The notes beneath the pieces were generated by a model. The model had not been told where the DNA came from and searched no databases. It saw nothing but the letters and a program-made list of their open reading frames with translations. DNA of 64,000 bases from Alphaproteobacteria bacterium. Its GTDB lineage: Bacteria > Myxococcota_A > UBA796 > GCA-2862545. Position 1 is the stretch's first letter; every line of letters begins with the position of its first letter. The stretch spans positions 62,001-126,000 of the forward strand of contig JACKEO010000002.1 in the NCBI GenBank assembly GCA_020632955.1. Reading direction: 5' to 3'. A program made the position numbers and the translations under genes. Below, piece by piece: positions 1 to 8,338 of this stretch.

Positions 1-1
1 C

Positions 2-490
2 AAGGTGCACGGGGCCTGCGTGGCGGGCGGCCTGATGCTCGCCTGGATCTGCGACCTCATCGTGGCGAGCGACGACGCCTTCTTCGCCGATCCGGTGCTC
101 CGCATGGGCATCCCCGGCGTGGAGTGGTTCGCCCACCCCTTCGTCATGAACCCACGGGCCGCCAAGGAGTTCCTCTTCACCGGCGACCGCATGAGCGCCG
201 AGGAGGCCCTCCGGGTGGGCATGATCAACCGGGTCGTCCCCCGCGCCGAGCTCGACGAGGCCGTGCTGGCCCTCGCGGGCCGCATCGCCGAGAAGCCCCG
301 GTTCGCCCTGGCCCTCGCCAAGCAGGTCATCAACCAGGCGGAGGACCGCATGGGGCTGCGCGACGTGGTCGCGTCCACCTACGGCTACCACCACCTCGCC
401 CACGCCCACATGGCGGCCACCTCCGACGACCACATCGGCGGCCAGGACGCCCGGAGCATGAAGGCCGCCCTGAAGAAGGAGGAGGGCTGA
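2..490 (+). CDS. Enoyl-CoA hydratase/isomerase family protein (partial, C-terminal part)
   Basis: The 5' end lies outside the window; the open frame runs from base 2 to a TGA at 488-490. The visible 162 residues carry the crotonase oxyanion-hole segment HGACVAGG, then CDLIVASDDA and a typical crotonase C-terminal half with a trimer-forming helical end. Crotonases hydrate or isomerise enoyl-CoA esters in the cytosol. The stop overlaps the ATG of the following acyl-CoA dehydrogenase (TGATG), so it belongs to the same operon. The active-site part further upstream cannot be seen, so hydratase, isomerase or ring hydrolase (EchA20-like) cannot be told apart. Its context of steroid-type beta-oxidation genes suggests a CoA-thioester of a ring-degradation intermediate as substrate (inference). 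Confidence 0.85.
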   Translation, partial: KVHGACVAGGLMLAWICDLIVASDDAFFADPVLRMGIPGVEWFAHPFVMNPRAAKEFLFTGDRMSAEEALRVGMINRVVPRAELDEAVLALAGRIAEKPRFALALAKQVINQAEDRMGLRDVVASTYGYHHLAHAHMAATSDDHIGGQDARSMKAALKKEEG

Positions 491-1635
491 TGGACCTGCG
501 GCTCACCCCCCGTGAGGAGGCCTTCGCCGAGGAGGCGCGCGCCTGGCTCGCGGCGCACGTGCCCCCCGGCCCCCACCCCTCCGGCGACACGCGCGAGGGC
601 TTCGCCTGGCACCTCGACTGGGAGCGCACCCTCTCCGACGCCCGCTGGGCGGTGGTGAGCTGGCCCGAGGAGCACGGCGGGCGCGGCGCCAGCCTGGTGG
701 AGTGGTGCCTCTTCGAGGAGGCCTACTACGCCGCCGGAGCCCCCCTCCGGGTCACCCAGAACGGCATCTTCCTGCTCGCCCCCACCCTCTTCGAGTTCGG
801 CACCGAGGAGCAGAAGCGCCGCATCCTCCGTCCGATGGCCGCCGCGGAGGTGCTCTGGGCGCAGGCCTGGAGCGAGCCCGAGGCGGGCAGCGACCTGGCC
901 AGCGTGCGGTCCACCGCCGAGCGCGTCGAGGGCGGCTGGCGGGTGCACGGCCAGAAGACCTGGTGCACCCGCGGCGCCTTCTGCGACGGCATCTACGGCC
1001 TCTTCCGCACCGACCCCGCCAGCGAGCGGCACCGCGGCCTCACCTACATGATGGTGATGCTCGACCAGCCCGGCGTCACCGTGCGCCCCGTCGAGCGCCT
1101 CGACGGCGACGAGAGCTTCGCCGAGATCTTCCTCGACGGCGCCTTCGTCCCCGACCGCGACGTCATCGGCGAGGTGCACAAGGGCTGGAAGGTGGCGATG
1201 GCCACCACCTCGTCGGAGCGGGGCCTGTCGCTCCGCTCCCCGGGTCGCTTCCTCGCCGCAGCCGACGCCCTGGCCGAGCTCTACCGCCGCGCCCCGGATC
1301 CGCGGCTCGAGGAGCGCGTCCTCCGCGCCTGGCTCCAGGCCCGCCAGTACCGCTGGCACACCTACACCACCGTCACCCGCATGATGGAGGGCGGGCACAT
1401 CGGCGCCGACTCCAGCCTCAACAAGCTCTTCTGGTCGGAGATGGATCTCGCCCTGCACGCGACGGCCCTGGAGCTGCTCGGTCCCGACGCCCACCTGCTC
1501 GAGGGCCAGCCCCTCGATCCCACCGCGAGCTGGCTGCTGGGCTTCGAGTTCGCGCTGGCCGGCCCCATCTACGCGGGCACGAACGAGATCCAGCGCAACA
1601 TCGTCTCCGCCCGTGTGCTGGACCTCCCGAGGTAG
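490..1635 (+). CDS. Acyl-CoA dehydrogenase, large (FAD-binding) subunit of a heteromeric pair
   Basis: 381 residues, full-length acyl-CoA dehydrogenase fold: N-terminal helical domain, central beta domain with WSEPEAGSDLAS near residue 135 and QKTWCTRGA, and a C-terminal helical domain ending GTNEIQRNI. The classic catalytic Glu of the YEGT motif is Ala here (IYAGTNEIQ); a Glu at residue 243 (SSERG) is the likely base, as in alpha2beta2 steroid acyl-CoA dehydrogenases and isovaleryl-type enzymes (family knowledge). The start ATG overlaps the previous stop. The next gene, 2 nt downstream, is a short paralogue of 326 residues, the arrangement of FadE31/FadE32-like pairs. Likely introduces an alpha,beta double bond into a ring-derived acyl-CoA; substrate inferred. 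Confidence 0.88.
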   Translation: MDLRLTPREEAFAEEARAWLAAHVPPGPHPSGDTREGFAWHLDWERTLSDARWAVVSWPEEHGGRGASLVEWCLFEEAYYAAGAPLRVTQNGIFLLAPTLFEFGTEEQKRRILRPMAAAEVLWAQAWSEPEAGSDLASVRSTAERVEGGWRVHGQKTWCTRGAFCDGIYGLFRTDPASERHRGLTYMMVMLDQPGVTVRPVERLDGDESFAEIFLDGAFVPDRDVIGEVHKGWKVAMATTSSERGLSLRSPGRFLAAADALAELYRRAPDPRLEERVLRAWLQARQYRWHTYTTVTRMMEGGHIGADSSLNKLFWSEMDLALHATALELLGPDAHLLEGQPLDPTASWLLGFEFALAGPIYAGTNEIQRNIVSARVLDLPR

Positions 1636-1637
1636 CC

Positions 1638-2618
1638 GTGCGCTTCGCCTTCACCGCCGATCAGGACGCCCTGCGCGAGGCCGTGGCCGACGCCCTCGCC
1701 GCCACGTGCCCGCCCACGCGGGTGCGGGAGGCCTGGGCGGCACGCGACGACGCCCTGCGCGGCAGCCTCGCCGAGCTGGGCCTGCTGGGCATCAACCTCC
1801 CCGGCGAGGTGGGCGGGCTGGAGCTCGGCCCGGTGGACTGGGTGCAGCCCCTGGAGGTGGTGGGGCGGCACGCCGCACCCGTGGCGCTGGTGGAGACCCT
1901 CGCCACCAACCCGGTGCTCGCCACGCTCGGGCTGTCGTCGCTCGCCGGGGAGGTGGCGGCCGGCGAGGCCTTCGTCACCCTGGCCGGGCCCGACGGGCTC
2001 GCGCTCGACGCCGACGTGGCCGCGCACGTGGTCTCCGTGAGCCGTGAGGGCACCGTGAGGCTCACGGATCGACCCGCCCTCGAGCCCGTGCGCAGCGTGG
2101 ACGGCAGCCAGCGCCTCTTCCGCGTGCGGGAGGCCGGCGAGGTGGTGGCGGTGGACGGCCGCGCCGTGCTCGACACGGCCGCCCTGGCCGCGGCGGCCCA
2201 GCTCCTCGGGCTGTCGCGCTGGATGCTCGACACCGCGGTGGAGTACGCCAAGGCCCGGCGCCAGTTCGGCGCGCCGATCGGCAGCTTCCAGGCCGTGCAG
2301 CACCGCCTCGTCGACGCCCTGCTGGGCCTGCGCTTCGCCGCGCCGATGGTGTGGCGCGCCGCCTGGGCGCTGGCCGAGGGCGAGCCCGACGCCTCCCTCG
2401 CGGTGGCCGAGGCCAAGCTCCACGCCACCGAGGCCGCCGATCGCGTCGCCCGGCAGGCCCTCCAGGTGCACGGCGCCATCGGCTACGCCTTCGAGCACGA
2501 CCTCCACCTCTGGATGAAGCGCGCCTGGGTGCTCGGCCGACGCTGGGGCGACCCCGGCGCCTGCCTCGACACGGTGCGTGCGGCCGTCCTGTCCTCCCCT
2601 GCTCCCGGAGCCCCCTGA
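1638..2618 (+). CDS. Acyl-CoA dehydrogenase, small subunit of a heteromeric pair
   Basis: 326 residues, clearly shorter than a stand-alone acyl-CoA dehydrogenase (about 380). GTG start 2 nt after the preceding stop. Recognisable C-terminal segments are YAKARRQFGAPIGSFQAVQH, which carries the FAD-contacting Arg and Gln region, and LQVHGAIGYAFEHDLHLW. The N-terminal and middle domains are reduced, as in small subunits of alpha2beta2 steroid acyl-CoA dehydrogenases such as FadE32/FadE33 (recalled family feature). It should form a complex with the product of 490-1635. The stop codon overlaps the ATG of the thiolase gene (TGATG). Confidence 0.85.
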   Translation: MRFAFTADQDALREAVADALAATCPPTRVREAWAARDDALRGSLAELGLLGINLPGEVGGLELGPVDWVQPLEVVGRHAAPVALVETLATNPVLATLGLSSLAGEVAAGEAFVTLAGPDGLALDADVAAHVVSVSREGTVRLTDRPALEPVRSVDGSQRLFRVREAGEVVAVDGRAVLDTAALAAAAQLLGLSRWMLDTAVEYAKARRQFGAPIGSFQAVQHRLVDALLGLRFAAPMVWRAAWALAEGEPDASLAVAEAKLHATEAADRVARQALQVHGAIGYAFEHDLHLWMKRAWVLGRRWGDPGACLDTVRAAVLSSPAPGAP

Positions 2619-3775
2619 TGCCCGAGGCCTACCTCGTCGACGCCTGCCGCACGCCGGTGGGTCACCGCAAGGGCCGGCTCGCCGGCGCCCACCCCGCCGA
2701 CCTCGGCGCCCACGTCCTCGGCGCCCTCGTGCGCCGCACCGGCATCGACCCCGCCGCGGTCGACGACGTCATCTTCGGCAACGTCGACAGCGTGGGGCCC
2801 CAGGCGGGCGACATCGCCCGCACCTGCTGGCTCGCCGCAGGCCTGCCCGACCACGTCCCCGGGGTCACCATCGATCGCCAGTGCGGCTCGGCCCAGCAGG
2901 CCGTCCACTTCGCCGCCCAGGGCGTGATGAGCGGCACCCAGGACCTCGTGGTCGCCGGCGGCGTGCAGAACATGGCGATGGTGCCCATCAGCTTCGCGAT
3001 GATCGCGGGGCAGCACCTGCCCGTGCCCATCCCCGATCCCTTCAGCGGCTCGGAGGGCTGGATGGCCCGCTACGGCCACGAGGTGGTGAGCCAGTTCCGG
3101 GCGGCCGAGATGATCGCCCAGAAGTGGGACTGCACCCCCGACGAGCTCCACGGCCTCGCCTTCGCCAGCCACCAGCGCGCCCTCGCCGCCCAGGCGGCCG
3201 GCTGGTTCGACGACGAGATCGTGCCGTACGGCGATCTCGCGGTGGACGAGGGCCCGCGCCCCGACACCACCCTCGAGAAGATGGCCACGCTCAAGCCCGT
3301 GGTGGAGGGCGGGCGCCACACCGCGGCCGACGCCAGCCAGATCTCGGTGGGCTCGGCGGCCGTGCTCGTCGCCAGCGAGCGGGCCGTCCGTGAGCACGGG
3401 CTCACGCCCATGGCCCGCATCCACCACCTCTCGGTGATGGGCGACGATCCCATCTGGATGCTCACGGCCCCCATCCCCGCCACGAAGCGGGCACTCCAGC
3501 GCGCCGGCATGTCCCTCGACGACATCGACCACGTCGAGATCAACGAGGCCTTCGCGAGCGTGGTCCTGGCCTGGCGGAAGGAGACCGGGGCCGACCCTGA
3601 GCGGGTGAACCCGCTGGGCGGCGCCATCGCGCTGGGCCACCCGCTCGGCGCCACCGGCGCACGCCTGATGACCACGATGCTCCACAGCCTGCGGCGCACG
3701 GGCGGACGCTACGGCCTGCAGACCATGTGCGAGGGCGGCGGCCAGGCCAACGTCACCATCGTGGAGCGGCTCTAG
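2618..3775 (+). CDS. fadA6: Thiolase, FadA6-like acetyl-CoA acyltransferase
   Basis: 385 residues, the normal thiolase length. The nucleophile is Cys89 in RQCGSAQQA; the second half has VEINEAFAS, GGAIALGHPLGATGAR with the catalytic His, and the terminal Cys in LQTMCEGGGQANVT. The stretches VPGVTIDRQCGSAQQA, VAGGVQNM, ARIHHLS and GGRYGLQTMCEGGG closely resemble mycobacterial FadA6 (Rv3556c) as I recall it, the thiolase of HIP-CoA (steroid C/D ring) degradation; this was not computed. The ATG overlaps the previous stop and the gene sits between two acyl-CoA dehydrogenase pairs. A generic degradative thiolase is the alternative. Confidence 0.8.
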   Translation: MPEAYLVDACRTPVGHRKGRLAGAHPADLGAHVLGALVRRTGIDPAAVDDVIFGNVDSVGPQAGDIARTCWLAAGLPDHVPGVTIDRQCGSAQQAVHFAAQGVMSGTQDLVVAGGVQNMAMVPISFAMIAGQHLPVPIPDPFSGSEGWMARYGHEVVSQFRAAEMIAQKWDCTPDELHGLAFASHQRALAAQAAGWFDDEIVPYGDLAVDEGPRPDTTLEKMATLKPVVEGGRHTAADASQISVGSAAVLVASERAVREHGLTPMARIHHLSVMGDDPIWMLTAPIPATKRALQRAGMSLDDIDHVEINEAFASVVLAWRKETGADPERVNPLGGAIALGHPLGATGARLMTTMLHSLRRTGGRYGLQTMCEGGGQANVTIVERL

Positions 3776-3777
3776 GC

Positions 3778-4809
3778 ATGCACTTCGCCCTCTCCGAGGA
3801 GCAACAGGCGCTGGCCGAGGCGGCGCGCGCCTTCCTGGCCGAGCTGCCGGGTCCCCTGGCCATGGCCGAGCCCGGCCAGGCCTACCCGGAGGGCACCTGG
3901 ACGCGTCTGGTCGAGGAGCAGGGCTGGCCCGCCATCCTCGTCCCGGAGGAGGCCGGTGGCTGGGGCTTCGGCGTGCTCGAGATGGCGGTGGTGATGGAGG
4001 AGGCCGGACGCGCCCTCACCCCCTGCCCGCTGTTCTCCACCGTGGCGCTGGGCCTCGCCGCCCTCCGAGCCGCCCCCGCCGCGCAGGCCCGGCCCCACCT
4101 CGAGGCCCTCGCGGCGGGTGCGGTCACCACGTGGACGGCCGACCGGCCGGTCGACCCCGAGGGCCGCACCTGGCGCGGCGTGATCGACGGGGACCTCGCC
4201 GACCGGGTGGTGCTCCGCGGCCGCGACGACCGGTGGTGGGTGCTCCCCGCCGACGCCTTCGTGCGCACCCGGGAGCGGGGCCTCGACCCCACCCGTCCCA
4301 CCGCCACGCTCCAGCTCACCGCCCCGCTCGACGGCGAGCCCCTGGGCCAGATCGACCTCGACGCCGCCTGGCGGCTGAGGCGGGTGCTCCAGGCCGCCGA
4401 GAGCGTGGGCCTGGCCCAGCGCTGCCTCGACGAGGCGGTGGACTACGCGAAGGTGCGCCAGCAGTTCGGCCAGCCCATCGGACGCTTCCAGGCCCTGCAG
4501 CACCTCCTCGCCGACGTGTGCGTCGCCGTGGAGGCCGCGCGCGCGGCCACCTGGTTCGCCGCCGCGGCCCTCGACCTCGACCTGCCCGACGCCCCCCTCG
4601 CGGTGCTCACGGCCGCGTCGCAGGCCACCGAGGCCGCCTGCCTCGCGGCCGGCCAGTCCATCCAGGTGCACGGCGGCATCGGCTTCACCTGGGAGCACCC
4701 GGCCCACCTGTGCTTCAAGCGCGCCCACGCCACCCGCGCGGCCGATCCCCCCCGTCACCTGCGCGCCGCCTTCACCGACGCGCTGCTCGCCGCACCGGCA
4801 GGAGGGTAG
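3778..4809 (+). CDS. Acyl-CoA dehydrogenase, small subunit of a second heteromeric pair
   Basis: 343 residues. ATG two nt after the thiolase stop. Segments typical of acyl-CoA dehydrogenase small subunits are the N-terminal helix starting MHFALSEEQQALAEAARAFL, the LAQRCLDEAVDYAKVRQQFG segment, PIGRFQALQHLLAD and SIQVHGGIGFTWEHPAHL. The central domain is shortened, as in FadE32/FadE33-like subunits. It is followed after only 4 nt by a full-length partner, so a second alpha2beta2 enzyme is likely. The order small then large is reversed relative to the first pair. Confidence 0.85.
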   Translation: MHFALSEEQQALAEAARAFLAELPGPLAMAEPGQAYPEGTWTRLVEEQGWPAILVPEEAGGWGFGVLEMAVVMEEAGRALTPCPLFSTVALGLAALRAAPAAQARPHLEALAAGAVTTWTADRPVDPEGRTWRGVIDGDLADRVVLRGRDDRWWVLPADAFVRTRERGLDPTRPTATLQLTAPLDGEPLGQIDLDAAWRLRRVLQAAESVGLAQRCLDEAVDYAKVRQQFGQPIGRFQALQHLLADVCVAVEAARAATWFAAAALDLDLPDAPLAVLTAASQATEAACLAAGQSIQVHGGIGFTWEHPAHLCFKRAHATRAADPPRHLRAAFTDALLAAPAGG

Positions 4810-4813
4810 GCCC

Positions 4814-5968
4814 ATGGACCTGAGCTTCAGCCCGCAGGCCGAGGCCTTCCGCGCCGAGGCCCGCGCCTTCCTCGAGGAGGCCCTCGGCGGACCCTTCGCC
4901 GCGGTGCGCGGTCGCGGCGGTCTGGGCGAGATGGACGTGCTCGTCGAGGAGCGTCGCGCCTTCGAGCAGCACCTCGCCGCCCACGGCTGGAGCTGCATCG
5001 CCTGGCCCGAGGCCTACGGCGGACGCGGCGCCACGCTGGAGCAGGAGATCCTCTTCGAGCTGGCCTACGCCGAGGCGAGGGGTCCCGGCCGCGTGGGCCA
5101 CGTGGGCGAGGGCCTCCTCGGACCCACGGTGATCCGCTTCGGCACGGAGGCGCAGAAGCAGCGCTTCCTCCCCCCGATCGCCGGCGTCACCGAGCTGTGG
5201 TGCCAGGGCTACAGCGAGCCGAACGCCGGGTCCGACCTCGCCAACCTCCAGACGCGGGCCGTGCGCGGCGGCGAGGGCTGGCGCCTCACCGGCCAGAAGG
5301 TGTGGACCAGCCTGGCCGAGCACGCCGACCAGTGCTTCGTGCTGGCACGCACCAGCCAGGGCGAGCGCAAGCACCAGGGCATCAGCTGCCTGCTCGTCGA
5401 GATGCGGCAGCCCGGCGTGAGCGTGGTGCCCATCCGCCAGGCCACCGGCAGCAGCGAGTTCTGCGAGGTCTTCTTCGACGAGGCCGTGAGCACCGAGCTG
5501 CTCGGCCCCGAGGGCGAGGGCTGGAAGGTGGCGATGTTCACGCTCGCCGTGGAGCGAGGCGCCTCCACCCTGGCGCAGAACCTGTCGTTCGAGGCCGAGT
5601 TCCAGGACGTCCTGGCGCTCGCGCGCCGCACCGGCGCGGTGACGGAGCCCGTGATCCGCGACCACATCGCCGATCTCGGGATGCGGCTGCGGACCATGCG
5701 CCACGTCGCCCTGCGCGCCATCACCGCCACGGAGGCGGGTGGCACCGGCCCCGAGACGTGGATCACCAAGCTCTACTGGGCGCAGCTCCATCGCGACCTG
5801 GGGGAGCTCGCGTCCGAGGTGCTCGGCACCCGCACCGACCTGCTGGAGGAGGAGGGCTTCGACCCCCACCGGCTGCTGGTGTGGACCCGTTCCGACACGA
5901 TCTACGCCGGCACCAACCAGATCCAGCGCAACCTCATCGCCCAGCGCGGGCTGGGGCTCCCCCGATGA
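4814..5968 (+). CDS. fadE30: Acyl-CoA dehydrogenase, FadE30-like
   Basis: 384 residues, full-length acyl-CoA dehydrogenase. Motifs include VTELWCQGYSEPNAGSDLAN, GQKVWTSLAEHADQ, EFCEVFFDEA and the C-terminal YAGTNQIQRNLIAQRGLGL. As in the first large subunit, the YEGT Glu is missing and Glu247 (VERGAS) is the candidate base. The ELWCQGYSEP and GQKVWTSLA segments match what I recall of FadE30 (Rv3560c), which dehydrogenates the propionyl side chain of HIP-CoA. It overlaps the next gene, an IpdF-like dehydrogenase, by 4 nt (ATGA), which supports the steroid reading. Confidence 0.8.
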   Translation: MDLSFSPQAEAFRAEARAFLEEALGGPFAAVRGRGGLGEMDVLVEERRAFEQHLAAHGWSCIAWPEAYGGRGATLEQEILFELAYAEARGPGRVGHVGEGLLGPTVIRFGTEAQKQRFLPPIAGVTELWCQGYSEPNAGSDLANLQTRAVRGGEGWRLTGQKVWTSLAEHADQCFVLARTSQGERKHQGISCLLVEMRQPGVSVVPIRQATGSSEFCEVFFDEAVSTELLGPEGEGWKVAMFTLAVERGASTLAQNLSFEAEFQDVLALARRTGAVTEPVIRDHIADLGMRLRTMRHVALRAITATEAGGTGPETWITKLYWAQLHRDLGELASEVLGTRTDLLEEEGFDPHRLLVWTRSDTIYAGTNQIQRNLIAQRGLGLPR

Positions 5969-6720
5969 GCGGCCTGCTCCACGACAAGGTGGTGGTGGTC
6001 ACGGCGGCGGCCGGCACGGGCATCGGCTCGGCCATGGCACGTCGCGCCGCCGAGGAGGGCGCCGTGGTGGTGATCTCCGACCGGCACGCGCGGCGGCTGG
6101 AGGAGACGGCCGGGCAGCTCGCGGAGGTGTGCGGCGGCGAGGCCCCCGTGGCGATCCCGTGCGACGTCACCGACCAGGCCCAGGTGGACGCCCTCGTGCA
6201 GGGCGCGCTCGACGCCCACGGACGGATCGACGTGCTGGTGAACAACGCGGGCCTCGGACTCGCCGCCGACGTGGTCTCGATGACCGACGAGCAGTGGGAC
6301 ACGGTGCTCGCCGTGAGCCTCACGTCGGTGATGCGGTGCACCCGCGCGGTGCTGCCCTCGATGTACGCCCGCGGCTCGGGGTGCATCGTCAACAACGCCA
6401 GCGTGCTGGGCTGGCGCGCCCAGGCCCAGCAGTCCGCCTACGCAGCGGCCAAGGCGGGCGTGATGGCCTTCACCCGCTGCGCCGCCCTCGAGGCGGCGGC
6501 CCACGGGGTGCGGATCAACGCCGTGGCCCCCAGCCTCGCGATGCACGCCTTCCTCGAGAAGGTCACGCCTCCGGGGCTCCTCGACCACCTCGCGGCCCGG
6601 GAGGCCTTCGGCCGTCCGGCCACGCCGGAGGAGGTGGCCAACGTGATGGTCTTCCTGGCCTCCGACCTGTCCTCCTACATGACCGGCGAGGTCGTGAGCG
6701 TGAGCAGCCAGCATGCATGA
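5965..6720 (+). CDS. ipdF: Short-chain dehydrogenase, IpdF-like
   Basis: 251 residues, classical SDR. The NAD(P)-binding loop is the unusual VTAAAGTGIGSAMARRA rather than TGxxxGIG; then NNAGLG, Ser146 in NNASVLGWRAQ, Tyr159 and Lys163 (YAAAK). The loop, NNASVLGWRAQ and the C-terminal GEVVSVSSQH are diagnostic, in my recollection, of IpdF (Rv3559c), the dehydrogenase that oxidises the 5-hydroxyl of the HIP-derived CoA ester during steroid C/D-ring degradation. ATG overlaps the FadE30-like stop. This is the single strongest marker that the operon is for steroid nucleus catabolism. A BLAST comparison against Rv3559c would decide. Confidence 0.85.
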   Translation: MSGLLHDKVVVVTAAAGTGIGSAMARRAAEEGAVVVISDRHARRLEETAGQLAEVCGGEAPVAIPCDVTDQAQVDALVQGALDAHGRIDVLVNNAGLGLAADVVSMTDEQWDTVLAVSLTSVMRCTRAVLPSMYARGSGCIVNNASVLGWRAQAQQSAYAAAKAGVMAFTRCAALEAAAHGVRINAVAPSLAMHAFLEKVTPPGLLDHLAAREAFGRPATPEEVANVMVFLASDLSSYMTGEVVSVSSQHA

Positions 6721-6729
6721 GGTGACGCC

Positions 6730-7182
6730 GTGGTGAGCAGGAGCGCCGAGGGGGCCGAGGGCACGCCCTTCGAGATCGTCGTCGAGCAGGGCAAGATCGC
6801 CGAGTTCGCGCGCGCCGTGCAGGCCCACGACCTCGCCGAGCACCACGGCGCCGACGCCGTGAGCCCGCCCACCTTCCTCACCACCCAGTTCTTCTGGGAG
6901 GAGCGCGTGGACGGGGCCAACCCCTGGTCGCTGGTGGAGATGAGCCAGGAGCGCGGGATGCACGCCGAGCAGGCCTACGTCTTCCACGGCCCGCCGCCGC
7001 AGGCCGGCGAGCGCCTCGTCGCCACGAGTCGCGTCACCCGGATGTGGGACAAGGAGAGCCGCTCCGCCGGCACCCTCACCTTCGTCGAGATGGTCACCGA
7101 GTTCCGCGACGCCGCCGGCACCCTCCGCGCCACGGCCACGCTCACCGGCGTCGAGACCGGCAAGCCCCCGGAGGTCGCGTGA
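6730..7182 (+). CDS. MaoC-like N-terminal (FAS1 dehydratase type) hotdog protein
   Basis: 150 residues, GTG start (next frame codons upstream are shorter of support; a G-rich stretch GGTGACGCC precedes). The sequence has the pattern of the non-catalytic MaoC_dehydratase_N hotdog: an early FEIVVEQGKIAEFARAV helix segment, PPTFLTTQFFW, and late TRMWDKESRSAGTLTFVEM. It lacks the hydratase DxNPxH dyad. The next gene, overlapping by 4 nt, is a MaoC protein that has the dyad. Such split pairs make heteromeric enoyl-CoA hydratases (ChsH1-ChsH2 in sterol side-chain degradation, HadA-HadB in mycolate synthesis). Likely forms one heteromeric hydratase with the neighbour. Confidence 0.75.
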   Translation: MVSRSAEGAEGTPFEIVVEQGKIAEFARAVQAHDLAEHHGADAVSPPTFLTTQFFWEERVDGANPWSLVEMSQERGMHAEQAYVFHGPPPQAGERLVATSRVTRMWDKESRSAGTLTFVEMVTEFRDAAGTLRATATLTGVETGKPPEVA

Positions 7183-7607
7183 GCCGCAGCCTCCCCGCCT
7201 TCGACGCGGTCCAGCCCGGCGGCGAGCCCCCGGCGTGGGCGGTGGGCCCGATCAGCCGCACCGACATCGTGCGCTACCAGGGCGCCTCCGGCGACTTCAA
7301 CCCCGTGCACCACGACGAGGGCTTCGCGCGCGCGTCGGGCTTCGACGCCCCCCTGGGCGTGGGCATGCTCACGGCCGGCCTCATGACCACCTGGGCCACC
7401 CGCTGGCTCGGCGCCGAGCGGGTCCGCTCCACGCGCGTGCGCTGGAAGAAGCCGGTATTCCCCGGCACCACGGTCACCTTCTCGGGCACGGTGGCGTCCC
7501 GGGATGCGGAGGCTGCCCGCGTGGACCTCGAGCTCCAGGGCGTCGACGACGCGGGCGACGTGGTGGTGCTCGGCTGGATGACCTTCGACCTGTCGGAGGG
7601 TGCGTGA
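7179..7607 (+). CDS. MaoC-like enoyl-CoA hydratase subunit
   Basis: 142 residues, single hotdog domain. The hydratase-2 motif is complete: YQGASGDFNPVHHDEGFA with catalytic Asp39 and His44, followed by GVGMLTAGLM. GTG start overlaps the preceding stop (GTGA). It should carry the active site of a heteromeric hydratase whose other half is the product of 6730-7182. It would add water to a trans-enoyl-CoA. In this operon the substrate may be a steroid-derived enoyl-CoA; the specificity cannot be read from the sequence. Confidence 0.82.
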   Translation: MSRSLPAFDAVQPGGEPPAWAVGPISRTDIVRYQGASGDFNPVHHDEGFARASGFDAPLGVGMLTAGLMTTWATRWLGAERVRSTRVRWKKPVFPGTTVTFSGTVASRDAEAARVDLELQGVDDAGDVVVLGWMTFDLSEGA

Positions 7608-8338
7608 GCCGCGTCGTCCTCGTCACCGGCGGCACCCGCGGCATCGGCCGCGGCATCGCCGAGGTCTTCGCCGCGGCGGGCGACACCGTGGTGGTCTGCG
7701 GGCGGCGTGAGCCCGAGGGCCTCACGGGCCTGGACTTCCTCGCCGCCGACGTGCGCGACCCCGAGGCCTGCCGCACCCTCGTCGAGGGGGTGGTGGCACG
7801 CCATGGGCGCCTCGACGTGCTGGTGAACAACGCGGGCGGCGCGCCCCCCGCCGAGACGGCCACGGCCAGTCCCCGCTTCCACGACCGGATCATCGGGCTG
7901 AACCTCACGGCCCCGCTCACGCTGTCCCAGCTCGCGCACGGCGTCATGGATGCCCAGCCCGAGGGAGGCGTGATCGTCAACGTGGCCAGCGTGAGCGCCC
8001 TGCGCCCCTCCCCCCTCACGGCGGCCTACGGTGCAGCCAAGGCGGGCCTGCTCAACCTCACGCGCACGCTCGCAGTGGAGTGGGCACCGCGCATCCGCGT
8101 GGTGGCCGTCACCCCCGGTCTCATCCTCACGGAGGACGCCGAGGCCTTCTACGGCGACCGGAAGGCGGCCATCGCCGCCACCGTGCCGCTGGGGCGCTTC
8201 GGCACGCCCGAGGACGTCGCCCAGGCGGTGCTCTGGCTCGCCAGCCCGGCCGCCTCCTACGTGAGCGGAACCCACCTGGTGCTCGACGGAGGCGGCGAAC
8301 AGCCGGCCTGGCTGCGGGCACGCGAGGAGTCGTCGTGA
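7604..8338 (+). CDS. Short-chain dehydrogenase (Rv3549c-like)
   Basis: 244 residues, classical SDR: TGGTRGIGRGI cofactor loop, NNAGGAPPAET, Ser in NVASVSALRPSP, Tyr142 and Lys146 (YGAAKAG), and a C-terminal SYVSGTHLVLDGGGE. GTG start overlaps the MaoC stop (GTGA) and the stop overlaps the next SDR. The NNAGG, ASPRFHDRIIGLNL and ASYVSG segments resemble Rv3549c of the mycobacterial KstR2 regulon (from memory). A 3-hydroxyacyl-CoA or ring-hydroxyl dehydrogenase role is likely; generic SDR annotation is the fallback. Confidence 0.8.
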   Translation: MSRVVLVTGGTRGIGRGIAEVFAAAGDTVVVCGRREPEGLTGLDFLAADVRDPEACRTLVEGVVARHGRLDVLVNNAGGAPPAETATASPRFHDRIIGLNLTAPLTLSQLAHGVMDAQPEGGVIVNVASVSALRPSPLTAAYGAAKAGLLNLTRTLAVEWAPRIRVVAVTPGLILTEDAEAFYGDRKAAIAATVPLGRFGTPEDVAQAVLWLASPAASYVSGTHLVLDGGGEQPAWLRAREESS

